From NCBI GenBank assembly GCA_022266195.1, contig WHVY01000003.1:3844001-3908000 (forward strand): a DNA stretch of 64,000 nucleotides. The letters run 5' to 3'. The notes beneath the pieces were generated by a model. That model had not been told where the DNA came from and did no database searches. It was given only the letters and a program-made list of their open reading frames with translations. The position numbers and the translations under genes were made by a program. The DNA is from Tetranychus cinnabarinus (taxonomy: Eukaryota > Arthropoda > Arachnida > Trombidiformes > Tetranychidae). Positions 36,460 to 49,384 of this stretch are shown here, one piece after another (the stretch's first letter is position 1; the number at the start of each line of letters is the position of its first letter).

Positions 36460-39400
36460 TTATTGGATTGTTCCATTAGAGGGTGCACCAATTGGCCCAA
36501 GATCACTATTTTTGGGCATAAACTTTTCCAATTTGGCGAGAATGTGTTTCCCATACGTGTATTTTCGAAGAGCCGCTAGATGAGGGCGGATCCTGTTGAG
36601 AAGAGCTTTACGTTGAGGTTGTTCAGCTACTTCAATCATCTTTTGCACAACATAATTTGCAAACTGGTCTTTCATCATAGTGTATAAGGCACTGTAAATT
36701 TCAAGGAATTCAGAAAAGTTGAAATTGCATTAGTATTTTGTGCTAAATTAATAATCGATAGTCAATTGTTTGTTTGTTTTTTGCTAAAAGTATTACCTGT
36801 CATTATAAGAGCAAACTTCTTCGATAAGTAAAGCTCTCTCACTCCTATTGGCATGAGTGACACATTTTTCCACAACATTGCTAAATTAGGAAAGAAAAAG
36901 AGAAAATTAGTTTTAAATAATTATAAATGGAATTAAACAGGTGTATTTAATTTCTTTAAAATTCAACAATTATTTGACCAGTCCAAATATACAAGGTAAG
37001 TATGCAAGATCAACGCCCTCTCTTTCTTTTAATTGGGCGATAATATACAATGGAGAAAACCGGATAGAGTTGGTTGAAATAGTAAGAGTGAGAAGGCAGA
37101 GAGACAAAAAAAGAGAGAGAGGAAAGGAACAACGTGAATAGATATTTGTTTCAGGAAGAAAAGGAGGAAAGGATAAATGGAGGAAAAGGGAGTTGTATAC
37201 ATATGCATTGTGCAGAAGTAGAAAAAGAGAGCTAAAACCTTGGATTGGAGATAAAATTTCATATCAATAACTATCATGAAACAAGAACAAAAAAGAAAAA
37301 TGATAAAAAATATGATAGACAAAAGAGAAAGGAAAGAGATGATGAAAGAAGGACAACCCGGCGAGTAGAGAGAAACAATTTTGAGAATTGAGAGTATGTC
37401 TTTTGAGGACCAAGTATCTAATAAGCATGAATGGTAACTAACTGATATTATCCTTGGTTTTAATTTGGATTGAAAACAAAGCTTTGTTGATAATTTAAAA
37501 AATTAATCAGACACCTTCGTCCTTTCAGTGCATTAAAAACACTTTCACCATGTGAGTAATTATTTTGACAGCATCTTACCTGGCAAATTTATGCATCGAG
37601 AGGCTTAATACTTTTCCTCGTACGTTAGCGATAATCCTACTCTTATCCTCTGGTCTTCCATGTTCTAAAACATGCTGAACCACATAGTTACCATACTGGT
37701 CTTGAACTAATTGCTCGGTATGTTGATGCAGTTCTTCTAAGATAGGGGCAGTTTGCTCAGGCGTACAGTGTTCCAGTATTCTTTGGATAACTCTGCATCC
37801 ATATGGGTGGGTTGACAATGAAAATACCTGTAAGAGAAATAAAGAAAGTAGAAAAGAAACATGGATACAATTGAGTGAAGCGAAAAAGACAGATAGAGGG
37901 AGAGAGAAAGGGATAGGTAAAGGATAGACAAACAATTATTTCATGAAAACATGAAAATCTATTAATAAGAGATGCAAGGAGCAACTGTAATAAGTGAGAT
38001 AAAATTGTCTAGAGTAGACGATGAAAAGATTGATCAAATGCATACCTGTCCCTGAAAAGCTCCGATAATGAATTGAAGAGCATGAGGATCCACACATTCT
38101 ATACACTTTTGGACAACATGATTACCATTTTGATCCTTTACACATTTCAATACATGTCCATCAAGCTCCTTAACAATTTCTTTTTGCTGCTCTGGAGATA
38201 TTGATTCAAGAGCTTTTTGAATAACACGACAACCATACATCTGGAGAGCAAGGGGTAAAACATGACCTTTCACTTTCATAGCTAGTGCTTGTTTCTGTTC
38301 TGGTGTGCCAAACTCGAAGAATTTCTGAATAACATAATTCCCAAACACATCAGTCATTAAATTGTAAGCATGAGCGATGATTTCTTTGAAAACGAGTTGC
38401 TTGTCAGCAGCTGTAGTTCTTTCTAATTTTTGTTGAATAAAGCGCGAACCATGTTGATCTTGAGAAAACTCGACAATGTGATCCGTAAGATCTCGTAATT
38501 GAAGGTTTGGATATCTATTGTTTCGGAAATCTTCAAGCAGGCGGCTACGCCCGGTCGACTTGTCCATAGAGGAACTGTGAAATAAAAATAAAATGAATGA
38601 AAAATTTGTTGAAACCGAATTCAAGGTTAATGTTGATAAGTGGTTCTTGGTCAACGAATTAATAATTTTTGTACTTTCAATTAATTAAAAATAAACAATA
38701 ATCTTACTTTCTCTGAAGAAGTCTATTAGGGAATCCAACTGAATTAGATGAACCGAATACACTGCCATTCATTGGTCCATTTCTTACTAGATATTTAGCT
38801 TCAGCTCCTGGAGCAGCTGATACCATCCTGTTCGCACCTAGGGCACCTAAATTAAGATCACCATTTGATCCATTCATGGTTGGTGATGGCGTTAAACTTT
38901 GATTGGGTGGTAAAAGGCCTATTGGCCCGGGTCCAGGTGATGCTCCAATAGTATTGCCAAAGTGACCATAAAATTGACCATTTTTACTGCTTAGATGTCG
39001 TGAAAACTGATTGCCATCCAAGCTTGTCGAGAAAATACCACCACTGATAGAATTGTCAGGACGTCTACTCTCAAATGATTCTCGTCTAGGTGAACTGTTC
39101 CCCAAATTGATACCAGACGCAAGAGAGGCTCCAATAGGCCCTAGAGCACTATTTCCATAGCCACCGTTCCCAATATTATGTGAAAGGTTTGGATTGTAAC
39201 CAAAAGAATGATTACCATTAGCAAGATTAGAAGATGACACTAACGAATTGTCTGGATATCCTAGGCCTGAATTAGTTTCTGATGTATACAATGGATTATT
39301 ATTAACATTAGAGGTGCTAGATGAAAAAAGTTGGCTTGGACCGGAATGATTACCAATACCGGTCTGACCTTGACCTGGCATCATCCTCATATTACTATTT

Positions 39401-40354
39401 GGGCCTTGATTATGAGCTGGACTGATCATCATTTGAGGTAGAAGACGCATTATTGTGTTCATACCTCGTGCAGTTCCAGCTGAACTACCCATTATTAGAG
39501 AGCCATTTTGATCATAATAGCCATGGGGTGTCATCATCTTATACTGTCCTTGAGGAGGAGGTGGGGGTGGAGGTGGAAGTCCAGTGCCGGCTGGGTTACC
39601 AGAATTATCACTTGGTCCTTGTGGTGTTAACGGCCTTTGTCCATTTCTTTGAGCCATTAATTGTTGTTGCTGTACATGGGGTGGAGGTGCTTGAGGATGC
39701 TGGCCTTGGCCACCTTGAATCATACCTGGATACATTCCCCAGGGTGGTAAGCCGTAATAAGGTGGCATCATGGTTGGTGGTGGTCCCGCAGGAATGAGAT
39801 GTCCCATTTGAGCCGCGAATGGATCTTGGTAATAGGTGTTTTGAGGAAAGTGATTCGTCCCTGCTCCAGGTTGACCGGGCGGTGGAAGAGGCGGAGGTCC
39901 CATACCAGAAGATGGATGCTGTTGGAGGCCCTGGCTTTGTTGCTGAACCGCAGCAGCAGCCGCTGCGGCCATTGCTGTCGTATCTTTGTCATGGTTAGTT
40001 AAATTATCATGGTTAATTAGATTATTTTTGGTTTGAAGATAATTCTTGACTAATTTTCTATACGAGTATAAATCAGATTCATTATTATGGGCTATCAGTT
40101 GTTCTTGGAGCTCTTTTTCATAGTCAAGGGATAATACGAAGTCAATGATTTCTCCATCTTCATCATCATTCTGCAAAAAAATAATAATATTTCACAAAAA
40201 ACGTTCAATTCTATTCAGCTTGAAAAACTATGGAAGAGTGGAAATGTGTGACTCTATGTTTCACAGAAATTGGTTTTTCTCTTCAACTTACCAAGTTGTC
40301 TTTATCATTCACGTGGGACTTGATCGCAACCGATTTTTCGTAACCAGAAGCCAT
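36460..40354 (-). CDS. pum: Pumilio RNA-binding translational repressor (6 exons)
   Basis: Transcript-order exons are 40354-40292, 40170-38708, 38574-38046, 37827-37580, 36880-36797 and 36691-36460, joining in phase to 872 residues. The PUM homology domain starts near residue 518 (RSRLLEDFRNN) and has eight repeats with the usual cores, for example SRFIQ, NYVIQ, CRVIQ, NHVVQ, CRVIQ, NYVVQ, NVVEK and NYVVQ. These bind UGUANAUA-type sites in mRNA 3' UTRs; the protein represses translation and promotes deadenylation, usually with Nanos and Brat in flies. The N-terminal half is low complexity, with an Ala run, Gln runs and Pro-rich stretches around residues 90-230. It is shorter than fly (about 1,500) or human (about 1,190) proteins, so a longer isoform from an upstream start is possible. 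The start MASGYEKSVAIKSH is in good context. Confidence 0.95.
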
Positions 40355-41341
40355 CGTGGTTGTCACAGTCAACTTACAATAATTAGATGATATTATATGT
40401 TATTCACAAAAATTAAATATAGTTGTCTACAATTTCTATAATTTACAATTTTGATTTTCTAGTACAAGATAGTTAGATACTCACATACATCTTGCAACAA
40501 ATGAGACTTGAGTTCTAGAGACATCTACCGGCTGTCGCTTTATCTCAAAATTTTGAACCGCTAATTTCAATTTTACACCAACAATCAAAATTAAATTAAT
40601 CAACTTTAATTAATCAATCGCATCCTGAAAATGTCTCGAGACAAATAGCCACCAAAATAATGCATTTAATCCAAGCTTTAGATTGTAGTAACATGCCAAT
40701 AAATTCAAAAAAATGCCTTCTAAAAATCTCTGATAAAATAAGCATCAAAATAGCAAAAAAACAGAGTTTCAATATTCAACAATAAAATTAGCTAAACAAT
40801 TAAGATATAGCAAATGGATCAATAAACTAAGTCAACTTATAATCCTTAAAAATGCGACTTGAACATAGAATTAAATTGACAAATTGTTAAAATTGCAATA
40901 AAAACATCTAATCAAAAGTCATGAAGCAAATGAATGAAAAAAACAAAAGAAAAAACTGAATGGGAAAAAACTTTCAATGATGAGTTTGAATAAAAAAACA
41001 GTTTCAGGATAAAGGCAAAATAAATTATTTAAATTATTAATTTTAATCATTTAGACAGAATTTAATTGAAAAAAATGATGAATTGGGGGGTGATTGAGTT
41101 ATAAAAAATAGTGGTCAAGATTAATAAGTAAATAATGGTCAACATTGAAAAAATCCTTTAGATAGGGAAGCGAAAGAAAGAAGAAAAATGAAGAGTGTCC
41201 CAAAGAATCAAGGAGGAGGTTAAATAGGGAAGATAAGATGAAGTAAGACGATGAAGAAGATAAAGAAGAAGAAGAAGATGAAAATGCTATATCTTGCTTT
41301 TATCTCCTGTCGCGTGCCTACTTTTTAGCTTGTGTTAAACT
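40355..41341. other. Intergenic region, pumilio promoter side
   Basis: AT-rich; no coding region seen. It should carry the pumilio promoter and leader. The sequence CATCTACCG at 40522 resembles the CCATCTAGCG motif seen at 30431 and 49494. Confidence 0.5.
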
Positions 41342-41611
41342 TTCCCACGCCAAGACTTAAGATCTTCTAACTTGTCTTAACTAAAGAAACTCATCTTCTT
41401 TCATCTGTTTGTCGTAAGAAAACTCGTTTCGTTACTTGAAGTAACTTGCGCCAGCCTTTCTGAAGCGTGCTTAAGAATGTAAGGTAAAGAAGAAATGGTC
41501 GCCCCCATTAGTTGATCTCCCTTTCAAGGGAGCCACGCTTGCTTATCATCTCTCTTCAAACCGTGGGAATCTTGCCGTGGGAATCGTTTTTGCAACGGAA
41601 TGAATTCCCAC
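41342..41611 (+). promoter_or_regulatory. Su(H)/CSL Notch-response site cluster upstream of Hes copy 1
   Basis: Four GTGGGAA-type cores lie in about 270 bases: TTCCCAC at 41342-41348, GTGGGAA at 41563-41569 and 41577-41583, and TTCCCAC at 41605-41611. The last two face each other with a 21-base gap, close to the head-to-head paired Su(H) sites of fly E(spl) genes. This implies Notch regulation (inference). The cluster lies 0.5-0.8 kb before the start codon. Confidence 0.7.
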
Positions 41612-41639
41612 GCTGCCTTAGCATACCTTTGCACACACT

Positions 41640-43165
41640 TTGCCTTTGCTTTAACATTCTTATAGTGTTCTTATGTTCCTTTTACTTCTTTCTTGCTCTT
41701 CTTACTGTGTACTCCTCTTTCTCCTTAGTCTTCTCCTTCTTCTTTTTGCCTCATCTTGTGCTTCTGCTTCATCTTATGCTTCATCTTTACAATCACCACC
41801 ACTATTATTATTATTATTATTATCATCTTCTTCTCCATTGGTATTAACAACAAACGGCCCTTGGACCAAAAAAAGCGAACGCTTTACCAATTTGAGTTTC
41901 ACTTTAACTAAAGTCTCTCAACCAACAACATCACAACTTGCCTTATAACCAACAACCAATAATAACAACAACTTACAGTTATAACTTGAAACTTTTACAT
42001 ATTTCTTTTAAAACTTTTATAACCAACGTTTGCCTTAAATTATAATTGATATAATTTAACAATTTAATACATTTACTTTGTGTATTTCAATATTATTTCA
42101 ACTTTATTTCATCTTTATTACAACTACACAACAACACAACAACTTCACCATGAAATTACCAATTGTTAAAGCTGATCCTCTATCTATTGAGATCCCTAAA
42201 AAACCTCCTGGTAAATCTGCCTCTGAACATCGAAGAGCTACTAAACCAATTATGGAAAAACGAAGACGAGCCAGAATTAATAACTCTCTGGAACAAATTA
42301 AAACTTTAATTCTCTTAGCCTTAAATAAAGACGTAAGTATCTTTTTAATGCAATAACATTTATTTTCCTATTTCTCTATGTTACATTATGTAGACATTTT
42401 TACCACATTATTTACATTTAACTAATCAATTGTCTTTCTTTCTCTACTTTCATTTATAGCCAGCTAAACATTCAAAATTGGAAAAAGCTGATATTCTTGA
42501 GATGACTGTTGAATATCTTAAAAGTCACAATACTGTTCAACCTATTGACGAATCATCTGCAATTAAAAGTTATAAAGCTGGTTTTGACGAATGTGCCTCA
42601 GAAGTTCAAAGATTTGTTGAAATTGTGCCTGATATGGATTCAGCAATGAAGAAACGAATCAAATCACGTCTCAGTAACTTCCCATCTTTAAATATCGTCA
42701 ACATTAACAACCTCAATAAAAGCAACAACAACAATAACTTTGTATCATCAACCACCTCATCACTTTCATCCACTGGTCAATTATCACCTGCACTTAGTCC
42801 ACTCAACATGAAATCCGAACCAATTGAACCTTTAACCGTTAATCGTGATGCTCTCACAACCATCTCATTCAACTTTAACAATTTAAATGAAAATACAAGT
42901 GAGCTCGGGTTAACACCTCCATCATCAGCAAATTCACAAGAAGTCTTCAGTTTTCCACCTCATCCTAATCAACATCATCATCAATATCATTTCAATAGAA
43001 ATTATAATCTATCTCCTATTTCACCGCAATCATCCACCGATGATGGAATGGACTGCACTCCTGTAGATTGTTCAAAATCATCTAAATTAAATTTTGAAAT
43101 TGTTTGGAGGCCTTGGTAAATTAAGTGTCTTACCAAATTGGATTATTCACCACCGGTGCCTTAAA
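41640..43165. repeat. Inverted duplicate block, Hes copy 1 arm
   Basis: From about 41640 through the exon 2 codons near 42915 the sequence is almost identical to the reverse complement of 53880-52620, including the promoter-proximal leader and the intron. Past that point similarity drops and returns only patchily through the WRPW end and about 50 bases of 3' UTR. Confidence 0.85.
42150..43119 (+). CDS. Hes/hairy-deadpan family bHLH-Orange repressor (copy 1)
   Basis: Exons 42150-42332 and 42460-43119 give 280 residues. The basic region HRRATKPIMEKRRRARIN contains the family's Pro (P33). The helix-loop-helix runs to about residue 85 with an intron after LALNKD, the Orange domain lies at about 95-135, and the protein ends in WRPW, the Groucho-recruiting tetrapeptide. 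Such proteins bind N-box or class C sites and repress transcription, often as Notch targets and in neural or segmental patterning. The start is the ATG of MKLPIVKADP; an upstream in-frame GTG is ignored. The C-terminal linker has a His/Gln-rich run absent from copy 2. Residues 1 to about 147 are identical to copy 2. I cannot decide between hairy, deadpan and Hes1-like orthology. Confidence 0.93.
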
Positions 43166-46100
43166 TAATCAGTTGTAGTTGATTGTTAATTCACAATTTG
43201 ATACAACAACAACGACAACTTAAGTAAATAACAGTAAATTATCAATCCATCCAGATGATTGAATTATCAGAATCATCGTGACAACCAAAGTTAAATGCTT
43301 TACTGTATAATTTAAACGAAATGTAATATATATATAAATAATTCAAAATTGTAAATGCAAATATATAAATTTATGTAATTGTTTTCCAAACCAAATGATG
43401 TTCAAATGATTATAACTCAAATGTTTATGATTAAAAAAAATTTTAATTCACCTAAACACAATGCTTTCCAATTTTTGTTCAAGACTTCAATTTTTTTAAA
43501 ATACTTTAAAGTATCTGAGGATACATTAATGTCCATTTCACAGTTTAGCAATTTCAATGAATCTAAATGAAATCAAAAGCTCGCATGATGATATGATAAT
43601 GAAGAAAGTTAATTATCTATGAGGGTCAATTTTCTCAAGTAAAATTAATTATCGAACTTCAAATAACAGTCAGTCAACATTAAACAAGATTTCAAATTGA
43701 TTCAAGATATCATCCGAATCACTTTATTGCTTCTCAGATGTTGAAAACGTTTATACGTTTTAAATGTTGTTACAAAATTTCAATAAATCTATGATTAAAA
43801 ATAATATTTGATTCACCTGAGTACAATGCCTGCCAATTTTTCATTACAATCACAATAAGCTAAGGTATTTACATTTAAATAATATATATTAATGGCACAT
43901 TCACTTTACTATAACTATTTTTTTCTTCTTCATATAAACACATACACATACATAGTTATACATGTATTGTAATTTACAATGGTTAAGAGATTAACAAAAG
44001 GTGAATGCAACCAGCAACCTTTCACCAGCAACCTAAAGGTCAGTATTATTTTCCCATGACGAGTGTGCCACTGACACGTACCTTTTACCTCCACTTTTCA
44101 ATCTTTCCTTGTCCTAGACAATGTGTACTTCGTGGTAGTAATATTAGTAGTAAATAGTAATGGAGAAGCCGTTTTAACCTGTGGGAAAAAAATTCAAAAG
44201 TAAATATGATGCTTCAATGATTCGCCCTTTTACCTTTTCATCTTACTTGCATTTTCTTACAAACCATCAGTAAGGAAGACGAAGATGATGAAGATGAAGA
44301 TAAGGTAAGAAAAAAAACAGGCACAAGACACCTTAAAGGAATCAATGAGATTTGCTTTTCTCAAATAGAATCAAACATTTTTTTCCTTTTTACGTCTATT
44401 GTCTTCTTTGGACTCGTGGACCAAACCCTTGTCAAGTCTTTAAGGTTTTTCTTCATTTTTTGTCCTCTTTTTTAGTCTCGAGCTTCTCTCCTTTTTGTCC
44501 TCTTGTATTCACTTTTAGATTTGTTGAAACGTTATTTTGTTGTTGTTCCTGTTGTTCTTGTGACCATTGATAAATACAGAACCAATGACAATACTGATGA
44601 TAAACTCTGTAAATATACAAGAAAGGTGTGTTAGTCAGGTTTATCTTTTGAATACTTGGTTGTAGGAATAAAAAAACTAAAAGTTTTTGATGTTATTTTA
44701 TCAATGAATATGTCTTTTTAGTAATGGTTTAATTTGAATTGTGAATGCATGATATTTGGTTGATGGTGTTGTTTTGAAAATGATTTTAGCGTGCTTACAC
44801 CTTTCAGATTGTTGAAGCTCACGCACATTTTAAAATTACTTTCAATGTTGATAAAAAATTTTTTCATTCTACTTGTTTACTCTGTTGTATCATCATCAAA
44901 ATCACCATCACCATCATCATCATCATCATTATCGTGAATACAATAACGAAACCAAATACCATGATTTGAAAATCTTGATTGTTGCCTGTTACAACTGCTT
45001 GATGCAAACGCCCTTGTATATTGTTTTCCCTTCAAACAATCAGCCTTTTCTCCGTTTAAAAATTATAATAGAAATTTACTTTCAAGCTGTTTGAAATAAT
45101 TAACTGCTCAAACAGAAGAAAATAATGTCAATATCTTGAGATTTGACTTATCCTTAGAAATCTGAAAACAAAATTAAAAGAAAATGAAAACAGTATCAAA
45201 CTATAGTTAAACTTGTTTCATTGTAACACTGACTTTTTTACTTACCACTTGACGAACTTTAATTGTTGAAATTAAGCACCAAGTAAAAGGCAGAAACAAA
45301 AATACAGAATGAGATAGCAAAGGAAGCAGAGAACCAAACGAGCTTACATAACGTTACACAATGAAATTTACTTTTTTGTAGAAAAATTTCACTTATTTCA
45401 GCACTTAAAACTAGAAACACAATTAAATGCAGGAACTAAATTATAAATAAAATAATTTTGATTGATTGATTGCACAAATTGATTGGAAAATTAATTAATA
45501 AAAATAACATTGCCTTTACCGGTTTAAAACGTCTCGATTTTAGATAAGTTGTCGATGTAAACAAACCCAAAGGGATAATTTGCTAATTAAAAGTTGCATG
45601 TAAAATTAATTTATGAAATGATTTGACGTCATTTTGATTCAAAATCTTAGATTTTTAAAGTTTTACTGAATTTGGATAACTTCAAAACAGATTTCATCTT
45701 TTAGCAATAATATTAAGTGAGTAACAAATTATTTATTCATAAGAATTTTTTTTTCCTGATTGCTCCACCATCTAGAAACTGATGTGACCGTAGCAGTATT
45801 AGTTGGCATTAGTTAGATGACCTTATCTCTATAACACGCGATCTATGTCTTGAAAAAGGTTTCTTGTGTAAAGAATCAAGAATTATATTTACTGAAAATT
45901 TCAGAGCTCTATCATAACCGTTTCGTTAAAAGCCATCAAAAATTGTTTCAACTTTGAAGACAATTGCCCGATCGCGATATGCTACTGAACTTTTGATAAG
46001 ACTTAACATGCCTTTAAATTTCCTTCTCTCATAACTGACGAAGGTCGATTTTTCGCTCACCCTTTTCATATGTTTATAATGATTATTACTGTCATAATTT

Positions 46101-46715
46101 GGTATCAAAGTTGGAGTATCATTCCCTATTCAATAGAATTGCTTTTCACTTGCAGCTTGCAATTGAAATTTGCTTAAATGTGTTCTGTTAACTGTAAGAA
46201 TATATTTTTTCTCGGATCTTTTACTTTTTTATCTGACTTGGTACCTGTTTTTGAGCGTCCATAGTTTACCTGAACTCTGAACTCATCGACCCAGGAAAAT
46301 TTTATAAAGTCTGGCTGTGAAATAATTTTCCTGTTATGCTTTCTGAAACGAATGAAACTTTGTACTAACAAGGAAATCCAGATTCAATTTGTTTCAATAG
46401 AAATTGTTTCGTCTAGTTCATTTTTCTCATTAAGATCTTCCATTGTAATTTAAAGATTTTTTTCGTTGATTCAATCATTGATTATGTTCACGTCAATATC
46501 AATGAGCTTTGGTTTATTTGAATTTTGGCAAATTTTCATTCATTTCTTAAAACTCTTTAAATTGAATTATAAGTTGCTATTTTATTTTGAATAAGCTGAA
46601 TCTTTTTCTCACAAGCTTAATCAGATAACTTTGTTATATTTACTTCTTGGTGTCATTATTGATTTAAAAATAGATTCTCAAGCGAAGTGTTAGCCTCAAA
46701 AAAAGATGGTCTCAA
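43120..46715. other. Hes copy 1 3' UTR and long AT-rich spacer
   Basis: No exon with recognisable similarity. A CAT-repeat microsatellite is at 44890-44931, and CCATCTAG occurs at 45768. The open frames at 43379-43570, 44352-44570, 45926-46108 and 46174-46371 look incidental. Confidence 0.5.
44890..44931. repeat. CAT-type microsatellite
   Basis: Run of ATC/CAT units with a few substitutions. A frame through it gives poly-His but has no other support as a gene. Confidence 0.85.
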
Positions 46716-47050
46716 GTGGGAAAAGATTGCTTTCTTGACCACTAGCCAAAACCCTTTAAGAAGGCGCGCAAAAATGGAGCGATCTTTTTGAGAAGGAAAG
46801 TAACTTTTACAATATCAGACTTTCAAGCTTTTTTGATGAAAAATATTTGAAAAAATGCTTAAAATGTCTAAAAATTTGTTTAAATTGAGTAAAGCCTTTT
46901 GTAGATCTGATTTTTGTCAAAAAATTTGATCAAATAACTTTGACCTTTTGTATCAAATGAGACCATTCCTCTGACAGTAAAAGCAAATATGAAAGCAACA
47001 TGTTTCCAATCATCCAACTTGCCTTAAGAAAGGCACGCGTTTTTTCCCAC
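46716..47050. promoter_or_regulatory. Possible Notch-response element between the Hes genes
   Basis: GTGGGAA at 46716-46722 and TTCCCACGCTAAG from 47044 resemble the promoter sites of Hes copy 1 (TTCCCACGCCAAG at 41342). Both TTCCCAC sites are followed within about 40 bases by GTCTTAACT. This could be a relic of a third promoter copy or a shared enhancer. Support is modest. Confidence 0.3.
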
Positions 47051-48786
47051 GCTAAGGTCAGCTCTCAGTGTCTTAACTGGAAGATAAGGAGTTGACCTTA
47101 ACAGAAACAGCTTCTTCACCAATGGCCCAACAATATGCTCTAAAACCAGTAACTCTAACGTTTCTATACTTTGGGTTAGTCTGCAACTTGTATGCCTTTG
47201 ACTCGGGCATTCACATACAAATTGATCAGCTATATCAACAATTAACGAACATTTCGTCAGTTTTGTTTTTTTCTTAATCTAGTTTGAACATTTGTTATTA
47301 AATCAACTCTTCACATAAATACCTGGATATACATGAGATGATAAATGAAAGACATCATTCAATGACAATGAATGTGAATCAAATGAACAACCTTTGATTG
47401 ACATGAAAGATATTGATTCTTTTTTATACAATCAGTTGATTAAATATAAAACTTGGATAATTTATAAATAACAATTTGTAAAGTCCTTGAGCTTTTAGAA
47501 GTGGAAAAATTCAAATTTATTAACGGAAAGGAAGACATTAATCTATCAATGGTAATCCAACGGATAAACATGTGAATAGACTGTTTAATTAGAGTTGATT
47601 TAAACGGTTAAAATGATTGAACAAAGTAAAATAATAATGATGATGTTAATTGTTAGGACAACAGGAAACAGGTAAAAAAAGGCAAATGAATCTAAATAAA
47701 TATGTAGACAAGAGAAAAGCAAAGATTATTATAATGGCGGCAATTAATGAAAAAGTCCATCAGTTTCTTTTCTTCTCTTCTTTTTCAATTAATGAATGAG
47801 AAGAAGAAGATAATGATAATGTTGATAAAATCAAAGATTATTCCAATAAAAATTGAGTTGCAAGTCACAATAGAGTGAAAATTATGAACGCAAATCTGTC
47901 AACAGGAAACATTGGAAAAAACAAGTCAAGGTTAGAAAACAAGACAATTATTAGCATAATAAAATGAAATGCTATTAAATTATTGTGGATGCAAGATAGT
48001 CGTTTTGATTTGTGAATGGCGTTAAATCCTAAATTAGATAATTCATTTGTGTAACAATAATACAAAAAAATAAAATGCTAAAACCTGGAGATTTATTTTG
48101 TTTGTTTCAAGCTTGAGGAGTAACTCATTTCCGGAGCAATTCAGCATTCCAACGGCTCAAACATTGATTTAAAAGCCATGTTCGTAAATTTTGGCTCACA
48201 AAAAAAACAACTTTGTTACACTTGATGAGAAGAGGGTGATGACGATAATGATGATGATGATGATGATGGTTAATCATTTAAGGAGGGTCAAGCTCTTGTG
48301 ACTTGTTTCATTCACAATAAACACTCAAACTGTTTTTTTCTGGTTAACAAAAACATCTCTGGGAAAGTTATCACCGTTTCAGTTAAATTGTAGTTTGCAT
48401 GAGTAAATCTTCGTTTAACTTGTCTCATTGCTTCTCTCGTTATTGTTATCGCTATTATTATCATTATTATTATTATGGTTATTATTATAATCATGCCACA
48501 AGTTACCATCTTCAGTAAAGGTTTTTACATTGATGGAAAAAATTGGTGAATCAGTTAATCATTAGTTGATAAATTGTTCCTCCAATTGAAAATGTCATCC
48601 CAGAGTTGAATTTTTAAAGATGCCAATGATTGAAATAAAGGAGATTAGGGGGTTGAACTTTAGAGAACAAAGCAATTTAAATCATCATTAGAGTTATGGT
48701 TATTGTCATCGGTAAACTTTTATTGACTTCTAAACGGTTTATTAGCTTGGATTATTATATATATATTTTATATCTACAAATTTAGT
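47051..48786. other. AT-rich spacer with GAT microsatellite
   Basis: No coding exon is supported. A GAT repeat occupies about 48246-48268. The open frame 47092-47277 was considered and not accepted. Confidence 0.5.
48246..48268. repeat. GAT microsatellite
   Basis: Seven or so uninterrupted GAT units in the spacer upstream of the NDUFB2 3' end. Confidence 0.85.
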
Positions 48787-49384
48787 TTAAAATTTGAAGG
48801 GACCAGAATCACCAAGTCTATCTTCCAACAATGATTTTGGATAACCGATAAGGACTGGTACAGCAAATCTGATTTCTGCAGTTTTCACCCATTTTTTGGT
48901 AGGAGCAAGACCCTCTTCATCTGGCGGTATTCCTAAATGCTCATCAGATAAAACGGCCATATCAGGAGTTGGATAATGTTTGGCATAAAGTTCGTGTCCT
49001 TCATAGTAGAAATGATACATAAGCCAGGCCCAGACAAAAGCGCTTAATGCAATAGTGTAAAATTTGTTTTCCTTTCCTTCATCCCACAATCTATTCCATC
49101 TAGGATCACGGTATACAGTAGATCTGTTTTGAAGAAAATAAAACATCACAAGTATTAACAAAATGATAAAAGATTAGAGTCCAAGAAATTAAATAGCAAA
49201 GGTCTCATAGAAATACTTACTCATGCTCAAATTCATTCTGCCACCAAATATCATGACGAACAACCGGATTTATTCTTCTAGTTTGACCATCATAGTCCTC
49301 CATAATACGCTCATGATGACCACCAGAATATCTTCTAACTGCCGATAACAAAGAAAAAGTACGTGGTATCCGTCGTAATAACAT
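48787..49384 (-). CDS. NDUFB2: NADH dehydrogenase 1 beta subcomplex subunit 2 (complex I AGGG subunit)
   Basis: Exons 49384-49221 and 49123-48787 give 166 residues. The start MLLRRIPRTFSLLSAVRRYS looks like a mitochondrial targeting sequence rich in Arg and Ser. A single membrane segment (FYTIALSAFVWAWLMYHFYY) follows, then the diagnostic LSDEHLGIPPDEEG, which matches the DEELGIPPDD signature of this subunit. It is an accessory subunit of the membrane arm of respiratory complex I. The protein is longer than the human precursor (105 residues) because of a roughly 40-residue C-terminal tail past GIPPDEEG. It is divergently transcribed from the SH2B-type gene, 276 bases away. Confidence 0.85.

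Noticed and set aside
47092..47277. 61-codon frame on the + strand between the Hes genes
   Set aside because: No recognisable similarity and no splice context; the start is a non-ATG codon, with an ATG only at the eleventh codon.
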